Shown piece after piece: positions 30,431 through 40,085 of a stretch of 43,843 nt of DNA (the stretch's first letter is position 1; every line of letters begins with the position of its first letter). A program made the translations under genes and the position numbers. The notes beneath the pieces were generated by a model. That model ran no database searches. It was not told the DNA's origin and worked only from the letters and a program-made list of their open reading frames with translations. The DNA comes from Asterionellopsis glacialis (taxonomy: Eukaryota; Bacillariophyta; Plagiogrammaphyceae; Rhaphoneidales; Asterionellopsidaceae): the NCBI GenBank assembly GCA_014885115.2, contig WKLE02002253.1, positions 1 through 43,843 on the forward strand. The letters are read 5' to 3'.

Positions 30431-30778
30431 ATTTTGTGGGATGGAAGCTTACACATTCAACAAACAATGAACACAATACCTACATTTATTTATATGGGAC
30501 CTAACAATCAATTAAGGAGGACTTAAAAATCAATGAAAGGTAGACCTAAAAATATCAATCTACACAAAATGAAATAAGATATAAGGCTTTAAAAAGGTGG
30601 CTAAGTAATGTGAAAGGAAACATTCATTACTTATGAATTATTACATGATTTGTACTATTTCAGTAGGATTATGTACAGAACATAGTTTTATGAAGAGGAA
30701 GGCTTTATAACTTTTTCATATAATAAAATACATTGCAATGTATATTCCTCAATTTCTGTTGGTTTGGCATGATTTTTG
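30431..30778. other. Central spacer of the inverted repeat
   Basis: AT-rich sequence with no gene or further repeat that I can see. Confidence 0.4.
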
Positions 30779-31172
30779 TTATGGAAACAATTACCATTGG
30801 ATGGAGATGGCAAACAATACCTTATTTGTTGTAATTGTATAGTTGATTATTGAGTAATCAAGTTGTACATATACGGGTATAAATATCAAATCATTGACCA
30901 TATTATACATACTTTACATCATAATACTATCAATTTCAACCCATTTGGCATGATTTTTGTTATGGAAATGATTTCCATACAATATAGATGGTGATCAATA
31001 CCCTATTTGTTGTAATTTTCTAGTTGGTTGATAAGTTATCAAATAAAACGTTACATTGATGGTATCAAATAATTCAAATATGATAACAGTATTGCATGAA
31101 AGTGGAAGAAGAAAAATTGAAAATTCTTTCTTCTTTCTTCCCACTTTTTCTCCTCTTTCTCTCCCCCCTTTC
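30779..31172. repeat. Right arm of the 1.1-kb imperfect inverted repeat
   Basis: Read on the minus strand it follows the left arm in the same order, from GGAAAGGGGGGAGAGAAAGA at 31172 through both sub-repeats to TTTCCATAAC at 30779. Divergence between arms is visible but modest. Confidence 0.75.
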
Positions 31173-31439
31173 CTCCTCCTTGTTATCTGATCAACTTTAC
31201 CAGCACTATGTAAAAGCCTCTAACAGCCATTTCCGCATTGCCGCCTGAATTATTAGTTTCTGATTAGTTAATTTATACCATTAGGGATAAGGAGTGTATT
31301 GTGTCAAAACTCACTTCCTAGCAATTGTTGTATAAGGGAGAGATTCTCTATGCATATTACATAGGTGAAAAATCTACCCCTATTTTCATAACAGTATGTG
31401 AATTGTCGTCCAACACCACAGGATAAATTAAGAGCTACT
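31173..31439. other. Spacer
   Basis: AT-rich sequence; nothing recognised. Confidence 0.3.
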
Positions 31440-31935
31440 TATGCTATGAAAAAATAGAGGCTTCGGGCAAACGGTCCTGTAAGATTGCAAGGACAACATT
31501 TGGAGCCAAAGGAAAAACTCTTGTAATATAGAAAATTGCTGACCCACACTTGTGCTTTTGGTAGGTGTTTTTTGGTTTTTTGGAGAACCCGCTAGTTCTC
31601 TAAATGATATTGACAAACAAGACAAAAGCAGTATTTTCAGATCAATTATAAGTCAAACCTTTAATACATAAGTGCCAGACTATAAAATCAATGGTGAGTT
31701 AAGAGAGTGGCTGTACTTTTTAGACAACAGTAGTGTATACCCAGATTAGGCTATATTCAATAAAACCATTAGTATACCATTAACTGATTAAATAATGCTG
31801 AGGTAACAAATGCATTAGCAGCACATATTGCACACATGAGTATTGAAATTAAGAATAATCAAAAACATGAGCAATTGAAAATAGATCTTATTGAACATGC
31901 TACGCATGTCTGCCCCCATGGGCCGATAAGATTCC
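31440..31935 (+). pseudogene. PIF/Harbinger-type transposase remnant
   Basis: Three plus-strand frames together give the order of the DDE_Tnp_4/Plant_tran family. One frame has KIADPHLCFW, a stop, VFFGFLENP; the next has SLNDIDKQDKSSIF and PDYKINGELREWLYFLDNSS with VYPD, a stop, AIFNKTISIP. This parallels the family pattern of a W-x-x-FFG block, SLNDIN, and a DGIYPxWAxFVKTI block. Further on, HEQLKIDLIEHATH resembles the C-terminal DLIEH segment. Stops and frameshifts show a dead copy, and the catalytic DG of DGIYP has changed to NS. Confidence 0.65.
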
Positions 31936-32195
31936 CTATATATTTGGTTTTTTAGAATTCCCAAATTGAAAAAAAGAATGCTAGATAGAACAGAGGTACG
32001 GTAGGACTTTTGTGTATCACTTTTGAGCTCCTTGCACAAAATCCACAAACGGATCAAAGTCTAGTTGGTACCCTGGTACATTTTTTCACTCACTCTTTCC
32101 GAAGACATGTAAATATATTTGAACATATTTCTATTTCATTTAAATATTAACAAAAGAGAATTAAACCAGCAAGTGTATATTTTTCAATTCAAAAC
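31936..32195. other. Spacer
   Basis: Holds a GGTACCCTGGTAC palindrome-like word near 32066. No gene seen; this is the 3' side of the next gene. Confidence 0.3.
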
Positions 32196-33302
32196 CTACA
32201 GCAACAGATCTTCCTCATAAGTCAAATCTGTCGCGTTTAAATCAGAATCATTCATTGTTTTAGATGGAGATTTTCCTGATGGTGAACAATTATTATCCAA
32301 AGGAAGTAAAAAATCATCATTATTGTCAGTCAGGGGTAATTCTTGTACTCCTTCTATTTCGTTTTCTGTAACGATTGTTTCAACTTGTTCTTGTTGCTCC
32401 TGCGGTTGAAAAGGTGTAAAGGACAAATCTAACAAATCAACAACTTCGTTGGTATTCGTATTATCACCCGTAGTGTTGCCTGGTTGTCCTGGATTTTGTT
32501 TTGGACTTCCAGTGATGTATCTTGCAGGTACCTCTCGTCGGATACCGTCCAGGTTCTTATTCCATAGCAATCGATGATCACTACTCTCAATATAAAATCG
32601 ATGATCTAATTCTGAAAATCCTTCTAATAAGATACCCTCATAATTATTATCAGGATGTAATTCGCATAACCATTCTTCATAGGTACCTGTGGGGTTGTGT
32701 TCAATAAATTCTGCCAAATGTGTTTCAATAACCTTGGTACATGCCGCTTCAGCGTCACGCATCATTTCTTCTGCCTCTAAATGTTGTTTTAAATTCCGTT
32801 CTCTTCGCTGTTGTTCCTCATCATTGCTAGGACTATTGACAATACTTCCAATACGATCACCAATTTGATGTGTGACACCACCTACAGCTGTACCTATTTT
32901 TTTGGAAGCATCACGTACATCAATATGACTCAACTTGTCGCCAATACGAACAGTTGCGTCACCTACAGTTGATCCAATAATTTGTTTTGTATCACCAATC
33001 CGTTCTACAACACGCCGCTCTCTAATTTCAGTACGTATCGTTGAACTGATTTTAGATGTTGATTCTCCAATCCGTTCCACTACACGACGATCTCTCATCT
33101 CGGCAGCAATTTTACGACGACTATTTTCAAGTTTACTTGATAATTCCAACTTTTGTATACTTCCTTTTGCTTGATCTAGCTTGTCATTCAAATCAAGATT
33201 TTGAAGTTTCGTGCCAAATCGACTTGCAAACATTTTGCCAGATTTTGCCAAAGATTCACCAAATCTTTCACGTGGAGATGGACCATTCTCAAAGGATGAC
33301 AT
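32196..33302 (-). CDS. Unknown conserved-looking protein with repeated amphipathic helices
   Basis: This 368-aa single-exon protein has an N-terminal half built of repeated amphipathic units such as RDRRVVERIGESTSKI and RERRVVERIGDTKQIIG, followed by KIGTAVGGVTHQIGDRIGS. The middle carries a compact segment with HNPTGTYEEWLCELHPDN and LDHRFYIESSDHRLLWN, which has the look of a folded domain seen in stramenopile proteins. The C-terminus is acidic and Gln/Asn-rich. The repeats could bind membranes or form a coiled coil, in the manner of LEA or perilipin-like proteins; that is inference. The ATG is at 33302 and the stop is TAG. Confidence 0.75.
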   Translation of the reverse strand: MSSFENGPSPRERFGESLAKSGKMFASRFGTKLQNLDLNDKLDQAKGSIQKLELSSKLENSRRKIAAEMRDRRVVERIGESTSKISSTIRTEIRERRVVERIGDTKQIIGSTVGDATVRIGDKLSHIDVRDASKKIGTAVGGVTHQIGDRIGSIVNSPSNDEEQQRRERNLKQHLEAEEMMRDAEAACTKVIETHLAEFIEHNPTGTYEEWLCELHPDNNYEGILLEGFSELDHRFYIESSDHRLLWNKNLDGIRREVPARYITGSPKQNPGQPGNTTGDNTNTNEVVDLLDLSFTPFQPQEQQEQVETIVTENEIEGVQELPLTDNNDDFLLPLDNNCSPSGKSPSKTMNDSDLNATDLTYEEDLLL

Positions 33303-33887
33303 GATGATAATGACGGTGTGTTTTTTTCTTTTTAAAACTTGAGAGAATTTCGTTCGAGTATGTTATTCTATCACATGCGAAAAATTCGCACTAGAGATGA
33401 TCTTTGTTCTTATTCAACAAACATTCGATGATGTGTAATTCCCACCAAGAAGAGAGAGCAGACCAATCCCACTATTGACAGAGGGTGGGTGGGTTCTGAT
33501 CGCCTTTGTGGAAGATCTCACAAAATGGGTTCACTCGTAACGTCTACAACCTATATAAATTAATAATGGACTATTTCAATATTGGGATCGCGGGAATCCT
33601 TGTTCCTCTATGTAAGGTACACACGGTAGGAGAGGCCGCCCGACTACCATTTGGCTCACCCAAATTTTGGCTCGGTGTCTACTTACGTATTTTTTACCAC
33701 GAATTTTTACTCGTAGCCAGCATCGCCATGGAAATCTCGTCTTGCCGAACTCCAATCACTGCATTAGAACCAATCAAATAAAATTCAGTCTGACTTTCTC
33801 TCTTCTGTTTTTTTTTTTTTTGGCTCAGGCCTCCTTTGCGAACTCCTTTTCACAGAATCCCCCGATATCCCTCATTGCTGCGCGGGG
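33303..33887. other. Upstream flank of the unknown-protein gene, and spacer
   Basis: This 585-bp stretch contains the promoter side of the gene at 32196-33302, and a poly-T run near 33810-33821. ORFs here begin with non-ATG codons and have no features. Confidence 0.35.
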
Positions 33888-36150
33888 TTGCGTGAAGTTG
33901 AGACTGTTCTTTGTTTTGGGTTAAAAACTGTACAATACAATCAAGAAAACAAATTTGATGGACGGGATAGTCAACCAGCCACTAGTATGAAGACTGTGAA
34001 AGGTTTAATTGACAGAAACAAAGAGCTACTTCAAATAGTTCATCCCTCATCACTGGATGAACAGCGTACAGCTCAAGCAACAGAAATGACTTGTTCACAG
34101 TTTTTTTCATTGATGAAAAAATTTATGAAATTGCTGCACGAAATGGGTTTGTGCAAGTGGAAGACATTCTCTGATGACTTACCTACTAACATCCATAATA
34201 TGGATGAAGTAGATACAGATAAGGAGGCACATACAAGGAAATTGATTGCTGATTCAACCATCCAAAGGGTGTTTAAAAAAAATGGGAATTTCCACACTTC
34301 TGCATGCATCACAAGTACAACGGCAACAGGTAAGAAGTTTACTACATGTATAATGTATTTTTTCATTTCATGGTTTTACTAAGTATTTCATGAAAAACAA
34401 TGTGTTCATGTTGTTCCTACCATCCCATACAAGTACTTGGTTACAGCCAAATGACAGAGATATTAATGTTTGATGCATCATTGTGTGGATAAATAAGCTG
34501 ATAAGACAAGAAGGCATGATGAGAGCGCAACTGTGCAAAGATTTAATGCTGTCTTTCAGGAGGAAGCCTGACACAAGGTTGCTGCTAGTAGACCTTGAGA
34601 TGAAAGATATAGTTGGGACCAATACTAACAATTCCACAAATGCCTTCAGACGCTGTGGGTGTCATATCTGTTCAATCTAAAGTGTAAGGGATGGAATGAA
34701 TCTACTATTGGTAAATTTGGAGCTAGAAATTCTGTACAAAACAAACAACAACAAAAAGAAGATACCTTTGCTAAGGTAGTTCAAACCAACCAAATGTTGT
34801 CAGCTGAAGAGGAAGCAGCTTTAATGCAAAATGTGGATCCTGTTGAATGAAAGTTGATAAGACACCCCATCACTTATCTTGGACAGTATGTGATTCAATC
34901 CTTAGAAGGTGGAAGTTCTTGCATATAAAAAACAAGGTGTTACAGATGCAACAAAAGTTGAACAGCATTGAAAGAAGCAAACTTATATATGCCAATGTTG
35001 GCATTTGGAAGCACTGAGGTAATAGCAAACAAGTTATGCAAGTTCTAGAAAGTAATAGACAATGCAACAATTCCTGTAAGACCACCAATATCAGCCAAAA
35101 AAAGGAAACAATAAGTATCTAACTGTATTATTGACAGCGCCCTAATCAGCAAGAGTGTCACTGTGCTGAAATACCAGTCAGATAGCACACCAATTGAAGG
35201 TTCAGCACTCAAACTACCAGGCAATATTTTTACAGTATGCTTGTCCAATTCTGAAGTATCCAACTCTGTATCTTCTGAGGACTTAAAGGATAACATGTAT
35301 TACACAGTATGATGTTGTGGATTATGTACAACTGATAAGGAAAGAAAGTACAAGGCTGCAAAGGAGAAGCAGCATAAGCAAAGGGAGGAGGAAAGGGAAG
35401 AGGAGGAGGCCAAGAAGATGTAAAAGGGTGAGCAACAAAGACAACAAAGGCTGAGAGAGGAATTTGAGAAACTTACCTCTACCCTAGGTGAATGTCCACA
35501 ATATGAATTTAGTGATGTCCTGTTGCTGGCAGATAAGATAGCAGCTCCATACATGTGTACTATTGGTGGCCATAGGCATAATGTAGCTGTACCTCCATCA
35601 GATAAGTATGGGGTACTAGTGTTTGCATGGATGCTTTAATTCAGAACATGGTATCAAAGCATTTGTTGAGAAAGAAATGATCAAGGGAAAATTCCACATC
35701 ATTAAATTTGTGTGCCAACTGCAGATCAAAGAAGAAAGGAAAATTACAGGAACTCTAAACACCTGACTCAGAAATGACATAATATCCATAGTTTCATATC
35801 TTGAACCCTGTGATAGAGTAAAAAATGAAGTCCCAGAAAATTGCATTCAATAAACAACATGATGCTCATGTTAAGGTCTGTGACAAGTTTGAAAAGGAAA
35901 ACAAAGAATAATTGAGCAAAAAGGCATGATGAGTGAGACAAAAAACAAGATTGCAACAACAAGGTACTGGGAAATTGGGACTATTGAGGCTGATGCCAAG
36001 ACTTTTGTACAAATGTTACTCCCAGAATAATTTGTTCCACTATGTAATCACAAAAGTGCAGAGTATCCTATGCTTAACATTGACTGTTGGTCCCAAGCTT
36101 TGTACAAAAGTGCATCTCTTGTATTACAAAATCAAGAGATGATGGTTGAC
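33888..36150 (+). pseudogene. Decayed pogo/Tigger-like (DDE_1) transposase region
   Basis: A plus-strand open stretch to 34382 carries FMKLLHEMGLCKWKTF and LPTNIHNMDEVDTDKEAHT, then FHTSACITSTTATGK. The NMDE with a following FHxTxxxxxxAxGK segment is the start of the DDE_1 catalytic core seen in pogo-like transposases. Later pieces in shifting frames include NAFRRCGCHICSI (like the C-terminal AFRKxGxxP segment), IPVRPPISAKKRKQ, a Lys/Glu-rich stretch and EFSDVLLLADKIAAPYM. Several stops lie between them. After about 35640 the identity is uncertain. Confidence 0.55.
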
Positions 36151-36206
36151 AAATACAAACTATGTATTATCATCAAAAAGACAAGTTAGACTTGCCATGA
36201 TACATT

Positions 36207-36936
36207 TTAAGACTGGCTGTCTCCTTTACCAATCCTATAATTATCTTCAACACTGCTGCTGGGCCTACTAACTTCAATAATAATACTGTTATTTTCCATA
36301 GCAACTAGCTGATGAGGTAACATAGGTTCATTGCACCATGTTTTGCCCTTGGTTAAAAATTGTGTTCTCATCTCATCAGTGTTTGTATCCATCTTGTGCA
36401 ATGAAAAACTACCATTCAACACATACCAACTGTCATCTTTCTCTTTGTGAAAGTGCATGCTAAACTTTGATCCTTTGTTATCAAAGAACATAAGTTTGAT
36501 AAGTTTGCCACAATACTTTTCAGTAGTAGCCCATATTAATTCGCGACCCCATCCTTTTTCTTGTATAATTCTAGTCTTAACGCTACTCGGCTGTTCTGTT
36601 TCAAATAGTGTAACATCTACACCTAACCTTTTTAAATTTTCATACTCAAGTCCTGCGCCACCTGATGTTGTCTTTTCATCTCGATATGTTGCAACAGGCA
36701 CAGGTGCTTCAGGGCTGATACGTGAAGTTCCGTAAATGTACTTGTCAACAATTATATCTGCGTAACTTTCATGGTTCGCCTCGACAAATTCTTCAGGAGT
36801 AATAAACTTCTTATTAATCTCCTGTTTTGTTTGACAGTTTGTTATTGTCACTAAAATGATATACCTTTATTAGATCTCTGCAGAAGCTCAGCAGTTTTGT
36901 ACATACGGCCAGAGAATGAAATTGGAGCGAAGGCAT
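36207..36936 (-). CDS. Cupin protein with a vestigial HldE/RfaE-type kinase N-terminus
   Basis: The main exon codes a C-terminal cupin (about residues 100-214) with the metal-site-like SMHFHKEKDDSWYVLNGSF, LPHQLVAM and EVSRPSS, resembling sugar-phosphate isomerase-type cupins. Before it lies ADIIVDKYIYGTSRISPEAP, VPVATYRDEKTTSGGAG and NLKRLGVDVTLF, which is the start of a PfkB/HldE heptose-kinase domain; the chain then jumps to VKTRII and straight into the cupin, so the kinase is reduced to about 60 residues without its catalytic half. The open frame has no ATG. A workable model uses exon 36936-36907 (MPSLQFHSLA), an 85-bp intron (36906-36822, GTATGT to AAAACAG) and exon 36821-36207, giving 214 aa. 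The kinase part is more typical of bacteria and large viruses, so gene transfer is possible. It may be a pseudogene. Confidence 0.6.
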
Positions 36937-37138
36937 TGCTTCGCCATCGATCAAATACCCTTCAGTGTCGCAATAACTGAATTCTTTCGAAAAGAGACTA
37001 CGTTTATAGTAAAAAAGGATCGGAAAAATAAATCAACACCAAGAAAAAGGATCAGATAGCTCAATCTGTTGATAGAGTCCTTTCATACGAACATCAATGC
37101 TGGTCTGAAAAAACTAATTACTTGCTAATCAAATGCCA

Positions 37139-37972
37139 TCAATTTTCTCTGTTTTCCGTTCCCTGGTCTGTTGACCGCTCATACAATTGAAGAGCACGAT
37201 TCCATTTGGTCCTTTCAGGATCAGACTTGCCGTTGTCATTTTCGTCCATTTGGACCCGGAAAAAACAATTTGAATTCATGATCTTGTCAATTTCTTCTTC
37301 AATGTTCTGCCGTAGTTTAAGTCGATCGTTTGAAACATCAAGCTCTGTTCTCCCCATTTTTCTCAGCCGAATCATAGCATTCCGATAGCATTTGGATGGT
37401 TGTGGTTCAATTAGTACAAATTGGCGTGAACAATTACAAATCCTACGCAGAGCTTCCCGAAGTCCTACGTCGCCACCATGGACGTGTATCCACATGGTAG
37501 TGGAAAACAGTGATATCATATCCACTCCTCGGTCAGGCATATTCAATTTTTCAGCATTTCCAACTTTGAAAGTGCCAACTATTTTATTCTCTTTGTCTTT
37601 CCATTTTTTCTCGGCCCTTTCGATCAAAAGAGGATCGATATCGAAACCAACAAAATCCACAGGTTTGCATAACTTTTCATGTAGTGCTTTTGACATTTCA
37701 ATAGTCAAATCACCCTCATTGCATCCAATATCGCAATATAAGAATGAGTCATCGTTTGCCTTTTCTTTCTGTTCTTCTGTCCGACGACGTTTCCTATGAC
37801 TAGTTTGCTTCAAGTATTGAAATACGGGTTCAAGCAATTCTAAACGGTTCAATGGAGGATTAAATTGGTAGTAATTGTGAAAGTTACCAAATCGATGACC
37901 TTGATCTTCGGCTTGGATATTTTGATCCGCACGGCATGAGCGATCAGCCTCATTTGGCTCATTGGAGGTCAT
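37139..37972 (-). CDS. BCDIN3D: BCDIN3D-like RNA 5'-monophosphate methyltransferase
   Basis: BCDIN3-domain methyltransferases use SAM to methylate RNA 5' ends; BCDIN3D acts on the 5' monophosphate of tRNA-His and some pre-miRNAs, MePCE on the gamma phosphate of 7SK. This 277-aa protein has the family start FGNFHNYYQFNPPLNRLELL (residues 28-47), SAM motif I DIGCNEGDLTIEMSKAL (81 on), FDIDPLLIERAEKKW, TTMWIHVHGGDVG (158-170) and the signature EPQPSKCYRNAMIRLRKMG (189-207). The length and lack of a long N-terminus favour BCDIN3D over MePCE. The ATG is at 37972. It is divergent from the D27-like gene. Confidence 0.88.
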   Translation of the reverse strand: MTSNEPNEADRSCRADQNIQAEDQGHRFGNFHNYYQFNPPLNRLELLEPVFQYLKQTSHRKRRRTEEQKEKANDDSFLYCDIGCNEGDLTIEMSKALHEKLCKPVDFVGFDIDPLLIERAEKKWKDKENKIVGTFKVGNAEKLNMPDRGVDMISLFSTTMWIHVHGGDVGLREALRRICNCSRQFVLIEPQPSKCYRNAMIRLRKMGRTELDVSNDRLKLRQNIEEEIDKIMNSNCFFRVQMDENDNGKSDPERTKWNRALQLYERSTDQGTENREN

Positions 37973-38438
37973 GCTACATTACCCAACTATCTCTGATTCC
38001 GTCGTCTGGTAGTTCTTAGGTCTAGTTGATCCATGTCGTGTACAGTATCATACACGAGTAGACTATTGTGTGAAGAAATTTCGTGTTGTTCTCCACTTTT
38101 GCTCTCCTCATTGTTATCTTGTCTCATTTTTTTGGAGCAAACTGCAACTCTCTCTCTCTAGAGTAGGCTAATTTTTACAAGAGTTTCTTGGTTCCGCGCG
38201 AGCTTCCACGCAAATAGAATATTGAATAAAAATTTTAAATAATATGATTTAGGGTTTGAGATATTTTTAATTTATCTTGATTAGAGTTTGTGCTTTTTCG
38301 TGTATTATTACTTTATTTGTTTGGCGAAACAACCTATGACTCATTCATCGTCACACACCTCAAATAATGTTCTTCTTCGATTATTTACATGTATTATTTT
38401 TAAACTAAATTCCAATCATACGAGACCAAGTCTAGACG
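37973..38438. promoter_or_regulatory. Bidirectional region between BCDIN3D and D27-like genes
   Basis: These 466 bp separate two divergent starts. They include a CT-run ending in TCTCTAGAGTAG near 38150-38166 and an AT-rich stretch at 38218-38300. No recognised element. Confidence 0.35.
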
Positions 38439-39254
38439 ATGCAATCAGTTGATAGTAGAGGATTATCAACCATGTCACAACTATTCTGTTTTTGTTGTCG
38501 AGACAGACGGTTACATTCATCACCGAAAGTTCGACTGCTCTTTCTAATTATCGTTCTGTCGTCAATAACGGGAAGCTCATCCTTTTCGGTTCTTCCTCCT
38601 GCATCGGATCCTATTCAAAGCTACAAGTCTGCAGCAGATGTACCAATCGTTGGAGTTAATCCCGATCCATATGAGATGTCTCCCCTAGATAAAGTTTTAT
38701 TTTCAGTGTTCCGTTGGACGTTGCAACGACAAACAGGAGTTGTTCTTGCGGACAGACTTGGATTTGAAGGTCTTGCTGGTGAACTTCGACAATATCAACG
38801 AACTCATACGTTGGAAGAGCAAGCTGCTGCTTCACAAAATACAATGAAGGCACTTGCAGGGCCTGTTCCTACAGTATTTAGATCTCTAGTTCCTTCCAAG
38901 TATGCTCCAGCATTACTAGCTTTTTCCACAAAACTCTTTACAGGTTTTCTTGTTGGTCGAACAACGATAACACAGCGAGCACCTGGAGATGATAGAGCAG
39001 GTGGGGTCCTTGTACATCGATGTTCAGTCCTTGAACATTCGGAGTGCAAAGGTGTATGTATGAGAATGTGCAAGCTTCCCACAGAAAAATTCTTTGCCGA
39101 AGAATGGGGTACACCCTTAACAATGACACCAAACTTTGAAACATACGAATGCCAGCTCTCATTTGGAAAGGTACCATTGGACCCAGAGGATGATCCCACT
39201 CTGCCTCAAGGGTGTTTACAACAGTGTCCTTTAAGTCCTAATGGTGAATGCTAA
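38439..39254 (+). CDS. D27: Plastid-targeted D27-like (DUF4033) protein
   Basis: Plant D27 is an iron-containing all-trans/9-cis beta-carotene isomerase that starts strigolactone synthesis; algal relatives exist without a proven role. The 271-aa protein has the DUF4033 C-terminal signature: CSVLEHSECKGVCMRMCKLP, TEKFFAEEWGTPLTMTPNFE, YECQLSFG, and a Cys-rich end (GCLQQCPLSPNGEC). The N-terminus has a hydrophobic leader (VRLLFLIIVLSSITGSSSF) with Phe just after, compatible with a bipartite plastid signal. The first ATG is 38439; a second at 38472 would also keep the leader. The activity in this organism is inference. A duplicated segment begins at its last codons (see 43123-43465). Confidence 0.85.
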   Translation: MQSVDSRGLSTMSQLFCFCCRDRRLHSSPKVRLLFLIIVLSSITGSSSFSVLPPASDPIQSYKSAADVPIVGVNPDPYEMSPLDKVLFSVFRWTLQRQTGVVLADRLGFEGLAGELRQYQRTHTLEEQAAASQNTMKALAGPVPTVFRSLVPSKYAPALLAFSTKLFTGFLVGRTTITQRAPGDDRAGGVLVHRCSVLEHSECKGVCMRMCKLPTEKFFAEEWGTPLTMTPNFETYECQLSFGKVPLDPEDDPTLPQGCLQQCPLSPNGEC

Positions 39255-39604
39255 AAGTATAAAAATCGAATGACCCTCACCTTGATCAAGTTTAATTTTT
39301 TACAGATATTTTAAAAAATTGTCTTTTTCATAGTATTGAATGCAAGGTGCACACGTATGGTTGTGACCTTGCAAGGGGATTCTCCACTTGAATAAAATGA
39401 GGTAACAAATGTAGTTACACGGCTAATTTTCTAGAATTTTCATCGCTTTATCATTGACGTATTCTGCCATGGATTCCGGCACAGTGTCATCTGCACCAGC
39501 TTTTCTGGTTCCCCCCCAAAAAAAAACTTTTTTTGATGCAGTGTTTTCATTGAGAAAGGCCTTCACCATGTTCCAAAAAATGTACAGTGATAGGTTTGGC
39601 ATAC
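39243..39604. repeat. Duplicated segment, copy 1
   Basis: About 360 bp starting at GGTGAATGCTAAAAGT (the last codons of the D27-like gene) and ending at GTGATAGGTTTGGCAT. The second copy is at 43123-43465 in the same orientation. Long identical runs include CATAGTATTGAATGCAAGGT and GATTCTCCACTTGA. Confidence 0.9.
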
Positions 39605-39665
39605 AGGATGTATTATACCTGGTAAAAGGTAGCAGACGTCTTTGCAGCATATCGTAAAGCCACAA
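39423..39665 (-). pseudogene. CRAL-TRIO (Sec14-like) gene fragment, copy 1
   Basis: The minus-strand frame has no ATG start but reads YNTSCMPNLSLYI, WNMVKAFLNENTASKKVF and KAGADDTVPESMAEYVND to a stop. The pattern P-x(5)-I/W-x-M-V-x-x-F-L-x-x-x-T-A-S-K is that of the end of a CRAL-TRIO lipid-binding domain. A run of C and A near 39511-39529 lies inside it. The 5' part of the gene is lost. Confidence 0.6.
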
Positions 39666-39810
39666 GGTAGAATGTACGAATATTCTTTGTATGACCCGGA
39701 TCTGGTAAGACCAGGAAAGTCCTCTCTAGAGAGAGGTCCTTTAGATTCAGTACAGGCACGGTACAGGCACCACCTACCAGGTACATACAGGTCCTACAAG
39801 AAAATATCTA
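39666..39810. other. Spacer with palindromic words
   Basis: Contains GTCCTCTCTAGAGAGAGGTC at about 39719-39738 and TACCAGGTAC at 39776. Confidence 0.5.
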
Positions 39811-39976
39811 CACCAAAAGTGTCTTAAAAACTATAATAGAAATACATGTGTATCACCAAAAGTGTACTAAAATTACACTAGAAATACATGTGGAACACAA
39901 AAAATATCGTAAATGTACACTAGAAATACATGTGGATCATCAAAAGTGTCCTAACAGTACACTAGAAATAACGGTA
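39811..39976. repeat. Tandem repeat, unit about 42 bp, nearly four copies
   Basis: The unit has the form CACCAAAAGTGT, then about ten variable bases, then ACACTAGAAATACATGTG. Copies begin near 39811, 39854, 39896 and 39938; the last is truncated. Because 42 is a multiple of three, one frame stays open and reads as TLEIHV repeats, but nothing supports a protein. Confidence 0.8.
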
Positions 39977-40085
39977 CATATATATGCTGGACGTTTTGTG
40001 CAGCACAAAAAGACGTTTTTTTTTTTTTTTCCTCCATGGGTATATGTTCCATGAAGGCTGCCATTTTCACAGAATCATCGCGCCA

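Noticed and set aside
30064..30526. Plus-strand ORFs of 65-90 codons in the inverted repeat
   Set aside because: Their open frames follow from repeat sequence present in both arms; no domain or splice structure.
35045..35296. 83-codon minus-strand ATG ORF with hydrophobic end
   Set aside because: The plus strand here reads as a continuation of the decayed transposase, so this is more likely its antisense.
36900..36960. NAFAPISFSG reading upstream of the cupin exon as a plastid-targeting site
   Set aside because: That frame has a stop just before it, no Met and no hydrophobic leader; the AFAP match is likely chance.
39848..40054. 68-codon ORF over the 42-bp repeats
   Set aside because: Openness is a by-product of the repeat period; no leader or homologue visible.
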